Shown: positions 1 to 8,704, counted from the stretch's first letter. The stretch is DNA of 64,000 nucleotides from an uncultured Lachnospiraceae bacterium (GCA_910588215.1 CAJUQJ010000017.1:1-64000), one strand, 5' to 3'. Made by a program: numbers and translations. The notes: generated by a model from the sequence alone, not told the origin.

Positions 1-56
1 TCATAATAAGAATCTAACCATTTCAGACAGTTCGCTATTAACTTAATGACATTGCT

Positions 57-2444
57 TTGGATAGTATAACGATATTATCTGATAATGTGGCGGATGGTGT
101 GCTTAAAATGAGGCCTTCTGATGTAGAAACATTACGTGCGCAGGGGGTAACAGTCAACGGCAAAGCGGTGGAATTGCCGAATGTTACGTGGACGGTTTCA
201 AATTCCAAGATTGCAAAGGTAGATGATATAGTAGTAACTGCCGATAAAAAAGGAAGTACGCAGTTAACAGCTCAGGTTGGAGTATATAAGACTACGATTC
301 CGCTGGAAGTGCAGGTTCCTGTAAGTTCTATTACCGTGACCAATAGTTCAGGGAACAGTTATATACCGATTGGAAAGACGATCAAACTTAAGGCAAAGGT
401 AACAGGGTACAGGGGAAATACGCCCAATGATAGCAAAGTAAAGTGGGAATCTTCGGATAATAGTGTGGCCTCGGTAAACAGTAGCGGAGTTGTTACCGCC
501 CACCGTGTCGGTTCGGCGGAGATCACGGCCAAATCCAGGGATGGAAGCGGGAAAATAGGATATTATAATGTCGATGTGACCAAAAGAGTCAGTAAGATAG
601 CGGCAAGATATAAGAAGTTGTATGGATACAAAAACACAAGTACGAATTTGACCAATTATATTAACATTCCATCCGTAAGTAAATATGCTGTAAAATGGAA
701 AAGCAGTAATAGTAGTGTAGTTAGCGTGTCCGGTTACTATGCGCATCTTAAGAAGAGCGGTACGGCGACAATGACGGGGTCTTATGACGGTAAATCCGTT
801 AAGTTCAAAATAGAAGTGAGGGAATATGCAGAAAATATCAGTATAAGCGGAAGTGATTATCTGACAGTGGGACGTAATACTATATTGAAAGCCAAACCTG
901 CTAATAAGGCATATAATAAGAAGGTTTCTTGGTCGGTATACAGTGCTTTTGATGCAAACGGCGATAGGGTGTCTGCATCAAAAATAGCTACTATAACGAG
1001 AAACGGAAAGCTTTCAGCATATGCGGCGGGGTATGTATATGTAAGAGCATCGGCCAGCGACGGAGGCGGAGCCTACACAACTAAGCGCATTGATATTTCT
1101 GAACCTGTGAAAAGTATCGAGTGGAGCAATGTAACGTCGAAAAGTCAGACCGTAACTGTGGGAAGTTCAATATTGCTTAAAACTTTGACTAAGGACAAAT
1201 ATGGTGACATTATAAAGGGGGCGGTAACTTATACATCGAGCAGTTCTAAAGTGGCTTCGGTAGCGAGTCGTGCAAGCTACGATGGAAGTAATGTTATTTA
1301 TGCAAATGCGAAAGGCACTGCTAAAGTGAAGGCATCATATGGCGGAAAATCGGTCACTTACAAGATCAAAGTGGTGCAACCTGTTTCATCTGTAACGATT
1401 TCCGGTGCCTCAGCTGTTGCAGTTGGGAACAAGGAAAACTACAAGGCAATCTATTCTCCCACTACGGCAAATATAAAGAAGGTGGATTGGGAAATCATAC
1501 AGGCTTATGATGTAAACGGTGATCCGCAAGAGGACACATCCAGAATAGCGACGATAGAAAACGGAACGCTAAAGGCGGTGGCTGAAGGAAAAGTGACTAT
1601 ACGCATTAAAGCGAAGGATGGATATGATGCGCATGATACAAAAACGGTGATCATTACGAAGGAAGCAGGCGCTATAGAACTTTCGGAATCCAATCTGACG
1701 ATCGCATTGGGAAAAAGTAAAAAAATTGAATACAATTTGTTTGACCAAAACAGTCAAGAGATGAACGACTCTTATATTGTATGGAAAAGCAGTAATCCCG
1801 GAGTTGCCGACATTACAAATGGAATCATTACTGCTCATAAGAAAGGCTCAGCCCAGATCACAGCTTCTTATGCAGGAAAAAGGGCAACGATAAAAGTTAA
1901 GGTGGTACAGCCGGCAGAAGATATCAATATTGTGGGAAGTGCAGTTTTGACAGTCGGGAAGTCATCAACTTATAAAGTTACTGTTTTGCCTAAAACAGTG
2001 AATAATAAGAAAGTTGACTGGATGATCACAAAAGCATATGATGCTTTTGACGATAACGTTCCAAATCCGGATGCGATCGCTACTGTTAGCAGTAAAGGGG
2101 TGGTAAAAGCTGTATCGTCGGGAACAATATATCTGAGGGCATCTGCTCAGGACGGATATAAAGCCGAGGCGGAAATCAAAATAAAAATCTACGGTACTCC
2201 TGATAGTATGGTTATCACAGGGAGAGATACTCTGTCGCCAAATGCTTCTACCACACTGATGGCAACCGTATTTGACAGTAACATGGATTGTATTGAAAAT
2301 TCAAAGGTGACATGGTCAAGCGGAGACAAAAAAATTGTAAAGGTTGATTCATTTGGTAAGGTAACTGCTTTGAAACCGGGAAGTACGACGGTAACGGCAA
2401 AGTGTGGAAAGATAAAAGTGAGTTATAGTATAACGGTACAATAA
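57..2444 (+). CDS. Big_2 (bacterial Ig-like) repeat protein, N-terminus probably broken
   Basis: The protein is built almost wholly of about nine Ig-like Big_2 modules of 80-95 residues. Each has the family signature: a V-x-W-x-S-S-x-x-x-V-A/V-x-V strand pair, then a short G-x-V/I-T-A turn and G-x-A-x-I/V-T. Such modules form extended stalks on secreted or surface adhesins. There is no signal peptide, anchor or catalytic domain in the readable part. The only start is a TTG at 57, with no ribosome binding site and only 18 bases after an in-frame stop (39-41). A different frame enters from the left edge and reads a Big-like sequence up to a stop at 44-46. I infer a frameshift near 39-46, or a gene that begins outside the window. 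Base composition is AT-richer than the housekeeping block. Confidence 0.75.
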   Translation: MDSITILSDNVADGVLKMRPSDVETLRAQGVTVNGKAVELPNVTWTVSNSKIAKVDDIVVTADKKGSTQLTAQVGVYKTTIPLEVQVPVSSITVTNSSGNSYIPIGKTIKLKAKVTGYRGNTPNDSKVKWESSDNSVASVNSSGVVTAHRVGSAEITAKSRDGSGKIGYYNVDVTKRVSKIAARYKKLYGYKNTSTNLTNYINIPSVSKYAVKWKSSNSSVVSVSGYYAHLKKSGTATMTGSYDGKSVKFKIEVREYAENISISGSDYLTVGRNTILKAKPANKAYNKKVSWSVYSAFDANGDRVSASKIATITRNGKLSAYAAGYVYVRASASDGGGAYTTKRIDISEPVKSIEWSNVTSKSQTVTVGSSILLKTLTKDKYGDIIKGAVTYTSSSSKVASVASRASYDGSNVIYANAKGTAKVKASYGGKSVTYKIKVVQPVSSVTISGASAVAVGNKENYKAIYSPTTANIKKVDWEIIQAYDVNGDPQEDTSRIATIENGTLKAVAEGKVTIRIKAKDGYDAHDTKTVIITKEAGAIELSESNLTIALGKSKKIEYNLFDQNSQEMNDSYIVWKSSNPGVADITNGIITAHKKGSAQITASYAGKRATIKVKVVQPAEDINIVGSAVLTVGKSSTYKVTVLPKTVNNKKVDWMITKAYDAFDDNVPNPDAIATVSSKGVVKAVSSGTIYLRASAQDGYKAEAEIKIKIYGTPDSMVITGRDTLSPNASTTLMATVFDSNMDCIENSKVTWSSGDKKIVKVDSFGKVTALKPGSTTVTAKCGKIKVSYSITVQ

Positions 2445-2486
2445 GTCTTATGATTCAGTCAGAAAGGTTTATCGGACACGAAGTCA

Positions 2487-2525
2487 GGGGCTAAAATCGG
2501 TATTAACCGATAGCCCCTTCCTATC
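2487..2525 (+). terminator. Intrinsic terminator after the Big_2 gene
   Basis: GGGGCT (2487-2492) pairs with AGCCCC (2512-2517) and ATCGGT (2496-2501) with ACCGAT (2506-2511) around an ATTA loop. A short T-rich tail follows. The hairpin lies 43 bases after the stop codon of the Ig-like gene. Confidence 0.7.
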
Positions 2526-2740
2526 ATTTTGGTACTATCGGAAATTCTTAAACGCTTAAAGCAGGAAAAGGGGATAAGTCAGAAAAGCTGGAAGAATTAA
2601 GCGAGGTGAAACAGCCTGTCATTGCAAGAATGGAAAAGGGTACCACCGGTCCGCAGGTGGATACAATTATGAAAGTATCGGCGCCTTTAGGGAAGACGTT
2701 GGCCGTGGGTCCATTGGAAATTACAAAAGAAAAAGTGTAA
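2526..2740 (+). pseudogene. Frameshifted XRE-family (HTH_3) antitoxin-like remnant
   Basis: Two overlapping frames together spell a small helix-turn-helix protein. The first, from about 2526 to a stop at 2598-2600, reads ILKRLKQEKGISQK. The second, from 2588 to the stop at 2738-2740, continues LEELSEVKQPVIARMEKG and ends with a stretch ending in APLGKTLAVGPL. That ending is characteristic of HigA/XRE antitoxin-like regulators. A single-base frame change near 2583-2588 separates the halves, and no toxin gene is next to it. I infer a decayed toxin-antitoxin partner stranded in an accessory island. The frame join is my reading and could be checked against intact relatives. Confidence 0.6.
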
Positions 2741-2829
2741 AAAAAGTTATGGTATCAGATGAATAATTTACAGAAAAATCTGCCATCTGTGCTTAATGCA
2801 CTCAAGTGTGGATGCGGATGGAGGTATAT

Positions 2830-4854
2830 ATGGCAATAAAAAGACTGGAAATAAAAGGTTATCGTTCTATAGATGATATGAAGTTAGAGGCTGAACAAAT
2901 AACGGCTTTTATAGGGGCGAATGGAAGCGGAAAATCTAATATTCTTTCGGCATTGAATTTGTTTTACAAAAATTTGACCACAGAACAGAGGGAAGAGAAT
3001 ATTTTTGATGCTAACAATCCACTGCGGAACGAAGTGTGTATCAGGGTTACCTATGATTTGAAGAATATCTTGAAAAAAGTGCAGCATAATCAGAATGTTG
3101 AGTCTAATGAATATGAGAATTACTATCGGAAAATATTAGCAATTGCCAAGAATGATGAAGTTATTTTGGAAATGATAAAAAGAAAAGAAAAACGGACTAT
3201 GTGGAACCAGAACTATAATATCCGTCAGATCATTTCGTTCCTTTTTCCGTTATATGTTGTTGATTCTCGTCAGATCATGCTTACAGACTGGAGAAATCTT
3301 TGGGAATTGATCGGGGATCTTGTGAAGTTGCGCAATGAGGATTCCGAAAAACTGCAAAATGATATAAAGAACAAAATCAAAGACGACTATGCATCCACAA
3401 ACAACCGCTTGGAGCATCTGGGTAGATTGTTAGAAGAAAAAAACATTAATGTAAAGAAGTTGACATCAAGACAACTTGGGGAAGTGGTTGCTAAAATCGT
3501 AGTGGGAGGACAGATATTTCAATTTGGAGAGCGTAGTCTGAAAGAATGTTCTAATGGAACAAATGCGTATAATTATACGGTTTTTTTGATGGATATTTTA
3601 TATATGCTGAGGCGCTATAAACTAAAAGAACCGATTATTGTACTTGATGAACCGGAGATCAGTCTTCATTGTTTGCTGATAGATTCCTTGCTTGATAAAA
3701 TTTTTGAGATTTCAGATAATATACAGTCCTTAATGGCGACACATTCATCGAGATGCGTGAAAGCATTGTTGGAGTCAGAGGAAGAAAATTCCTCTGTTTA
3801 TCATATCGCATTAAGAGGAAAGTATACGAAAATAAAGCGTGTGCGTTCTTTGGCAAAAGAAGATGCCAGAGAAAGGGTAGTTATTACGGAGGCCTATACG
3901 AATAGCTGCTTTTCCAGAATGGTATTGAATGTTGAGGGTGAAACTGAGTTGGAGTTATTCAGGAATCAATATCTCAAACTGGTATTTCCGTGGTTAAAGG
4001 AAGTGGAAATCGTCAGCGGTATGAGCAATCATGTTATTTATAATCTGACTGTGCCAGGGAAAAGGAATTATCAGGTACCCGGTTTTTGCGTTATGGATAT
4101 GGATAAGGTTTTAATGAAAAAAGACGGTCAGAATAGATTTGATTTTAAAGAGCTAAAAGGAGATTATCCGATTGAAAAAGAGATTTATCATTATGGGAAA
4201 AAAAGAAGAGATACGTTATATCTTAGAAAGCGTATTAAGAGTATGTGTGAAAAATGTAATTTCTTTTTTCGGTATCCGTTTTTCAGCTGTGAAGATGGAA
4301 ATTTTATAATTCTATTGGATCTCATTATAGAGTATTATGAGAATTACAGTGTGCATTTATGGCGGAATACGGTAGAGGGGGCGCTTATCACTATAGATAA
4401 TCTGGGGGTTTTTACTGAATTTACACGAGAAAGTAAATACCTTTTTGATTTTGTGCAGATGCTGGAGGAGTATCCTTTTTTTAAAATAGACAGAAATCAG
4501 CAGTTGAATTATATGCGGTTGATCTTTTGTGGAAAAAGTGATTATCTTCTTACAAAAAAGAAAATTAAGGAAGAGAATGCAAAAATATATGATGAGCTTT
4601 TGAAAAAGATGAACATGGTAAAAAAGACAAGCGGGTGGGTAAGTAAATGGCTGGAGTATTATTTTCTGGAAACAGTGAAGAGAATAGATAATGATGCGGA
4701 TGTGCATAACTTCCAGCAGTTTCGCAAATGGATAGAAAAGAGAAACCATAAGGAACTTATTAGAAGACGGGTGGAGATGGATTTTAAAGAATTATATAAT
4801 TTATGTCACAAATTAGAGATGACAATAGAGAAAAATAGTGGTAAACTAGCATAA
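2830..4854 (+). CDS. OLD-like ATPase with TOPRIM domain, probable retron effector
   Basis: The N-terminal half is an SMC/RecF-type ATPase: IKGYRSIDD, Walker A GANGSGKS near residues 29-36, Walker B IIVLDEPEIS near 268-277, then an ATHSSR switch. The C-terminal half has a TOPRIM signature, with acidic VEGETELELF near residue 368 and an MDMDK motif near 421. This is the architecture of OLD nucleases, including the effector of Eco8-type retrons. I chose ATG 2830 over the upstream GTG because GGAGG (2820-2824) sits five bases before it. The stop codon overlaps the first base-paired arm of the retron RNA, followed by the reverse transcriptase. Expected role: a toxic DNA nuclease held inactive by the RT and its msDNA and released on phage attack; this is inferred from the family. 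The composition is strongly AT-rich. Confidence 0.82.
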   Translation: MAIKRLEIKGYRSIDDMKLEAEQITAFIGANGSGKSNILSALNLFYKNLTTEQREENIFDANNPLRNEVCIRVTYDLKNILKKVQHNQNVESNEYENYYRKILAIAKNDEVILEMIKRKEKRTMWNQNYNIRQIISFLFPLYVVDSRQIMLTDWRNLWELIGDLVKLRNEDSEKLQNDIKNKIKDDYASTNNRLEHLGRLLEEKNINVKKLTSRQLGEVVAKIVVGGQIFQFGERSLKECSNGTNAYNYTVFLMDILYMLRRYKLKEPIIVLDEPEISLHCLLIDSLLDKIFEISDNIQSLMATHSSRCVKALLESEEENSSVYHIALRGKYTKIKRVRSLAKEDARERVVITEAYTNSCFSRMVLNVEGETELELFRNQYLKLVFPWLKEVEIVSGMSNHVIYNLTVPGKRNYQVPGFCVMDMDKVLMKKDGQNRFDFKELKGDYPIEKEIYHYGKKRRDTLYLRKRIKSMCEKCNFFFRYPFFSCEDGNFIILLDLIIEYYENYSVHLWRNTVEGALITIDNLGVFTEFTRESKYLFDFVQMLEEYPFFKIDRNQQLNYMRLIFCGKSDYLLTKKKIKEENAKIYDELLKKMNMVKKTSGWVSKWLEYYFLETVKRIDNDADVHNFQQFRKWIEKRNHKELIRRRVEMDFKELYNLCHKLEMTIEKNSGKLA

Positions 4855-5048
4855 GAGCAAGCAGTAATTTTGTGTGTAACGTTATACCGCAAACTCATGA
4901 GACGCTATGTTCGGTTAACCCATGGGATACATGTAACTTTGGTAATTAAATTAGCGCAATCGTTAACGTATGTTTTCGTGCGTCCGTAGTCCTACGGACT
5001 ACGGACTGCATAGTTCCCTGATGGAAATTTTAAGGTGTGCTTGCTCTT
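4853..5048 (+). ncRNA. Retron msr-msd non-coding RNA
   Basis: The 203-base gap between the ATPase and the RT is bounded by an exact 11-bp inverted repeat, AAGAGCAAGCA (4853-4863) and TGCTTGCTCTT (5038-5048). This is the a1/a2 pairing expected of a retron primary transcript. Inside it, GTCCGTAGTCC (4982-4992) pairs perfectly with GGACTACGGAC (4996-5006) over a TAC loop, extending by GTGC/GCAT with one bulge. That fits the reverse-transcribed msd stem. The first part (4864-4960) can form the msr stem-loops, for example CATG/CATG around 4920-4933. A G just after a1 (4864) is a candidate branching guanosine. The RT starts 10 bases after a2. The RNA boundaries and priming base are inferred, not shown. 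Confidence 0.8.
4982..5006 (+). repeat. Perfect 11-bp msd hairpin
   Basis: Two 11-base arms are exact reverse complements separated by a three-base loop (4993-4995). This is the strongest local fold between the two genes and the likely apex of the msDNA. Confidence 0.85.
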
Positions 5049-5057
5049 TTTTGACAA

Positions 5058-6200
5058 ATGATGAAAATCTATGATTATCAATATTTCCTTAATATAATAG
5101 TGAGAAGCCGGCAGGAGGATATCAAGTCGCTTATAGAGAATAAAGACTCGTTATATGAATCTTTTGAAATACCCAAAAAGAACGGAATGAGGGAGATTCA
5201 TACGCCGGCGAAAAATAATGGAGGCATGAAACTGATACAGGTGCAGAAAAACCTGTATCGGAATTTTTTGTGTAAACTTCAGATTGCCACCCCGGCACAC
5301 GGTTTTGTAAAAGGGAAAAATTATCAGACTTTTTTGGAACCGCATCTTGGAAATTCTTTTTTTATGAGGCTGGATATTGAAAACTTCTTTTCTTCTTTTT
5401 CCTTAGAATTGTTGGATACTGTGTTGCATGAGCATATTGAAAATGAAGAGGCATATTTTGTTGTTAAAGAATTGTGTACATTGCATGATGAATTGCCGCA
5501 GGGAATCTGTACTTCGCCGGTGCTTTCTAACGTTCTCTTCCGCAGGATCGATCAAAGAATCTTAAAATATTGCCAGACGATTGAAGAGGGGCGTAGACAC
5601 AATCACGATTTGGAATTGGAACAGGGAGAAAGAATGGTGATCTGTTATACCCGGTATGCCGACGATATGCTTTTTAGTTCTAATTGCTTCGACTTCAAAG
5701 AGAATCTGAATTTTCTTCGCATGGTAAGAAGAATTTTAAGGGAAAATGGGTTTTGGCTCAATAAGTGGAAAACGGTCATAGGAAAAGATAAAGTAGTGCT
5801 AAACGGTTATGTTTTAGATAGAAAGTTGCATTTATCCAGAAAAAAACTGCAAAATATTCGACGGATCCTGTATTTTTGCCGGGACAAGAACGTAGAAGAA
5901 TACAGGATAGACCGAAACCTTATCCCGTCCCCTGATGCGCCCGACAGGGAGAGCGCTTTGCAGAATATGCTGAATGGTTTGAACAACCTTGAGTTGCAAA
6001 AAAATTCTGAAAAAATAGTTTTCAGTTCAATAGCCAGACTGATCCAATACCTTTGCGGATATCGTTCCTGGCTGATTGCTGTATTACAGACGGGAGACGG
6101 CGTAAAGGACGTAGATAAGAAGATTGTGCGTTTTTTAAAGCATATTGAGATATTGTTGGAGGAATTGGAGAAATATGAATCCAAAATAGTAGGGGAGTAG
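5058..6200 (+). CDS. Retron-type reverse transcriptase
   Basis: Reverse transcriptase of 380 residues. Visible palm motifs are RLDIENFF near residue 104 (first catalytic Asp), LPQGICTSPVLSN near 149, and RYADDMLFSS with the YADD box at 200-203. The upstream AHGFVKGKNY resembles the HGF..G segment of retron RTs. The size and lack of maturase or nuclease domains fit a retron RT, not a group II intron or DGR enzyme. Two retron signatures are altered: FLEPH stands where NAxxH is usual, and VLNGYV where the VTG motif is expected. It begins 10 bases after the a2 arm with no recognisable Shine-Dalgarno close to ATG 5058 or 5061. It would copy the msd part of the adjacent RNA into msDNA. Confidence 0.88.
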   Translation: MMKIYDYQYFLNIIVRSRQEDIKSLIENKDSLYESFEIPKKNGMREIHTPAKNNGGMKLIQVQKNLYRNFLCKLQIATPAHGFVKGKNYQTFLEPHLGNSFFMRLDIENFFSSFSLELLDTVLHEHIENEEAYFVVKELCTLHDELPQGICTSPVLSNVLFRRIDQRILKYCQTIEEGRRHNHDLELEQGERMVICYTRYADDMLFSSNCFDFKENLNFLRMVRRILRENGFWLNKWKTVIGKDKVVLNGYVLDRKLHLSRKKLQNIRRILYFCRDKNVEEYRIDRNLIPSPDAPDRESALQNMLNGLNNLELQKNSEKIVFSSIARLIQYLCGYRSWLIAVLQTGDGVKDVDKKIVRFLKHIEILLEELEKYESKIVGE

Positions 6201-6205
6201 AGCAT

Positions 6206-7090
6206 ATGGGTGGTAAGCGTCTTGAAAAGTATTGGTCATATGAAGTGAAGTCGTTTTTGGAAAAATACAGACAGTTTGAAACGCTGATTCCGGCATCTAA
6301 AGGAAAAGGGGCGGCGCACAGAGGCGAAGACGGACGCTATATTGAGAGTATTCTGAAAGAGATGTTAAAGAAATTTCTGCCGACGGGGATTGAGATTTTA
6401 ACAGGATTCATTCTGCGTGCGGGAGTGGAAAGCGACATGTCTGGAAAAGCAAGAAAAAAGGACGAGGATCTGCATTCATCACAGTTGGATTTGATCATAT
6501 ATGATGTGCAGAATTATCCAGTTTATCAGAGATTCGAAGATACCGCCGTAGTTTTGCCGGAGGGAGTGTTGGGAGTCATATCGGTTAAGAAGACTCTGCG
6601 TAAAGGAGAAATTAAAGGAGAAATTGAAGCGTTGAAGCGGGTGGCGAAATTGTGCTCGCTGAAAGGGAGGAAAGGTCCGTTTCTTGCTTTGGTAGGTATG
6701 GATGATGAATATGGCAAGATGAATAAGACACGTGCTAACTTGATAGAAAAAGAAATCAACAATGCTTTTGTACAAAGACCGGTCTGTTATGAGGAACTGC
6801 CATGTTTTGTCGGTAATCTGTCAGAATGGACAATACATAAGTGCCATAAACCAGGGACACAATTAAAAAATATAAGGAATAATGAACGGGCAGAGTATCA
6901 GATGTATATCCATCGGGAGCAGGAGCATCTTGGCTTGCAATTCCTGTTGAAAGGGATTCTGGATGTTTACTATAGTGATGGAAGAAATCACGGAAAGCAA
7001 CCGGGATTTTTTAGCTTTCCTAAAGGAATGAAATATGGCTGGAAGTCAAAAGAGATATACTGCGACAAGACTTCAGCACAGCAATATTAG
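6206..7090 (+). CDS. DUF6602-like, possible PD-(D/E)XK-fold protein in the retron operon
   Basis: Protein of 294 residues resembling DUF6602 proteins found in defence islands. The core reads SSQLDLIIYD (Asp near residue 95), then VLPEGVLGVISVKKTL (residues about 115-130), which looks like the D...ExK core of a PD-(D/E)XK nuclease. Relatives as I remember them have EVK at the second position; here it is SVK, so catalysis may be lost or altered. The start codon lies five bases after the RT stop, and its Shine-Dalgarno GGGGAG (6192-6197) overlaps the RT stop, so it is translationally coupled to the RT. Its role is unknown: second effector, accessory regulator, or msDNA-binding partner. The DUF assignment is from memory of the family pattern. 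Confidence 0.6.
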   Translation: MGGKRLEKYWSYEVKSFLEKYRQFETLIPASKGKGAAHRGEDGRYIESILKEMLKKFLPTGIEILTGFILRAGVESDMSGKARKKDEDLHSSQLDLIIYDVQNYPVYQRFEDTAVVLPEGVLGVISVKKTLRKGEIKGEIEALKRVAKLCSLKGRKGPFLALVGMDDEYGKMNKTRANLIEKEINNAFVQRPVCYEELPCFVGNLSEWTIHKCHKPGTQLKNIRNNERAEYQMYIHREQEHLGLQFLLKGILDVYYSDGRNHGKQPGFFSFPKGMKYGWKSKEIYCDKTSAQQY

Positions 7091-7485
7091 TAATTGTGAT
7101 GATGATATAATTTACTTTTGAGCCTTGCTGGTCTATAACAGGATGCTTGATGAGGTCTGCTTTAACAGTGACGGGGATTGATGCGATGCTCAAGTAGTCC
7201 GGATGCCCCTTTGTACTTTACAAAGGAACCCCAGAAATCCCGACATTAGCCGAATAGTTTTCAAAATATTGTTGATGAAAAAGAGTCTGGCATGATATAA
7301 TATAAAATCGTGTTGGACTCTTTTTCAATAATTGAATGGTTGATGAAAAAACATCTGTTTGTATAAAAACAACGATAGACCGCTACATATTTCAATGCCA
7401 AAATGGTGCGGAATTGGTGCGGTGAGAGGCGGAAAATTTCAGAAACCCCATAAAATCAAGCTTTTTAAGGAGGATATAGAGTAAA
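7091..7485 (+). other. Island/housekeeping junction, no gene seen
   Basis: No credible gene is visible in these 395 bases. They hold an 8-bp hairpin CCTTTGTA/TACAAAGG (7208-7226) and a perfect 11-bp inverted repeat GAAAAAGAGTC (7277-7287) / GACTCTTTTTC (7316-7326), which could act as a terminator. A direct repeat GTTGATGAAAAA occurs at 7271 and 7339. The ribosome binding site of ychF, AAGGAGG, lies at the right end. This is where the AT-rich defence island meets the GC-richer core genome. Confidence 0.6.
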
Positions 7486-8583
7486 ATGAAACTAGGCATC
7501 GTTGGACTTCCAAACGTGGGTAAGAGCACACTTTTTAATTCTTTGACGAAAGCGGGAGCGGAATCGGCCAATTATCCGTTCTGTACGATCGATCCGAATA
7601 TCGGCATTGTGGCTGTGCCGGACGAAAGACTGAAGCTGCTGGGAGATATGTACCAGTCGAAGAAGGTGACGCCTGCCACCATCGAATTCGTGGATATCGC
7701 CGGGCTTGTAAAGGGCGCATCGAAGGGGGAAGGACTGGGCAATCAGTTCTTGAGCAATATCCGGGAAGTGGACGCTATTGTGCATGTGGTGCGTTGTTTT
7801 GAGGACAGCAATATCGTGCATGTGGACGGGGCCATCGATCCGATGCGGGATATTGAGACGATTAATCTGGAATTGATATTCTCTGATCTGGAGATCCTGG
7901 AGCGCAGGATCGCCAAGACCGGTAAGGCGGCCAAGATGGACAAGACGCTTGCCAAGGAGGCGGCACTTTTGGAGAAGTTGAAAGCGCATTTGGAGAACGG
8001 ACAGCTGGCGAAGTGTTATGAGACGGAGGATGAAGACGAGGCAGCTCTTCTTGCTTCTTACAACCTGTTGACTTATAAACCGGTGATCTTTGCGGCCAAT
8101 GTGGCGGAGGAAGATTTGACAGATGATGGCGCCGGCAATGATGGTGTAAAACGGGTCAAGGAATTTGCGGCGGAAAATGACAGCGAAGTGTTCGTGATCT
8201 GCGCTCAGATCGAGCAGGAGATCGCCGAGCTTGATGAGGAAGAGACGGCCATGTTTCTGGAGGATCTGGGATTATCGGAGTCCGGTCTGCAGAAGCTGAT
8301 CAAGGCAAGCTATCATATCTTGGGCCTGATGAGTTTCCTTACGGCCGGGGAGGATGAGACAAGAGCATGGACGATCAAGATCGGTACGAAGGCGCCGCAG
8401 GCGGCGGGTAAGATACATACGGACTTTGAGCGGGGCTTTATCAAGGCAGAGGTGGTCAACTATAAGGATCTGCTGGAGCAGGGATCCCTTGCAGCAGCCA
8501 GAGAGAAGGGCCTGGTAGGCATGGAAGGCAAAGAGTATGTGGTGCAGGACGGAGACGTGATCTTGTTCCGGTTTAATGTTTAG
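7486..8583 (+). CDS. ychF: Redox-regulated ATPase/GTPase YchF (OLA1 family)
   Basis: Full-length YchF of 365 residues. It opens with GLPNVGKSTLFN (P-loop, residues 7-18), has the DIAGLVKGASKGEG switch II segment near 69-82, a central coiled-coil insertion, and the C-terminal TGS domain ending EYVVQDGDVILFRFNV. YchF is a ribosome-associated translation-factor GTPase family member that prefers ATP and acts in stress responses. It is preceded by an AAGGAGG ribosome binding site and followed after about 120 bases by lgt. Identification is secure. Confidence 0.97.
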   Translation: MKLGIVGLPNVGKSTLFNSLTKAGAESANYPFCTIDPNIGIVAVPDERLKLLGDMYQSKKVTPATIEFVDIAGLVKGASKGEGLGNQFLSNIREVDAIVHVVRCFEDSNIVHVDGAIDPMRDIETINLELIFSDLEILERRIAKTGKAAKMDKTLAKEAALLEKLKAHLENGQLAKCYETEDEDEAALLASYNLLTYKPVIFAANVAEEDLTDDGAGNDGVKRVKEFAAENDSEVFVICAQIEQEIAELDEEETAMFLEDLGLSESGLQKLIKASYHILGLMSFLTAGEDETRAWTIKIGTKAPQAAGKIHTDFERGFIKAEVVNYKDLLEQGSLAAAREKGLVGMEGKEYVVQDGDVILFRFNV

Positions 8584-8704
8584 CGTGTTGCTGTTTGAAG
8601 AGGCTGCATGGGTGTTGCATGGCTGCATGCGGTTTCGTTTAATGACTGGCGCGCGGCCTTTTGGAGCCGATGCAGCATAAGTTGCATGCAGGGAAGGAGT
8701 CAGG

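Noticed and set aside
5058..6200. Reverse transcriptase as part of a diversity-generating retroelement or group II intron
   Set aside because: No template/variable repeat pair or intron domains are visible, there is no maturase domain, and the flanking a1/a2 RNA fits a retron.
7405..7425. GGTGCGGAATTGGTGCGG, which can read as a short QNGAELVR end like some tyrosine integrases
   Set aside because: No upstream integrase sequence is present in that frame, so it is too short to support an integrase remnant.
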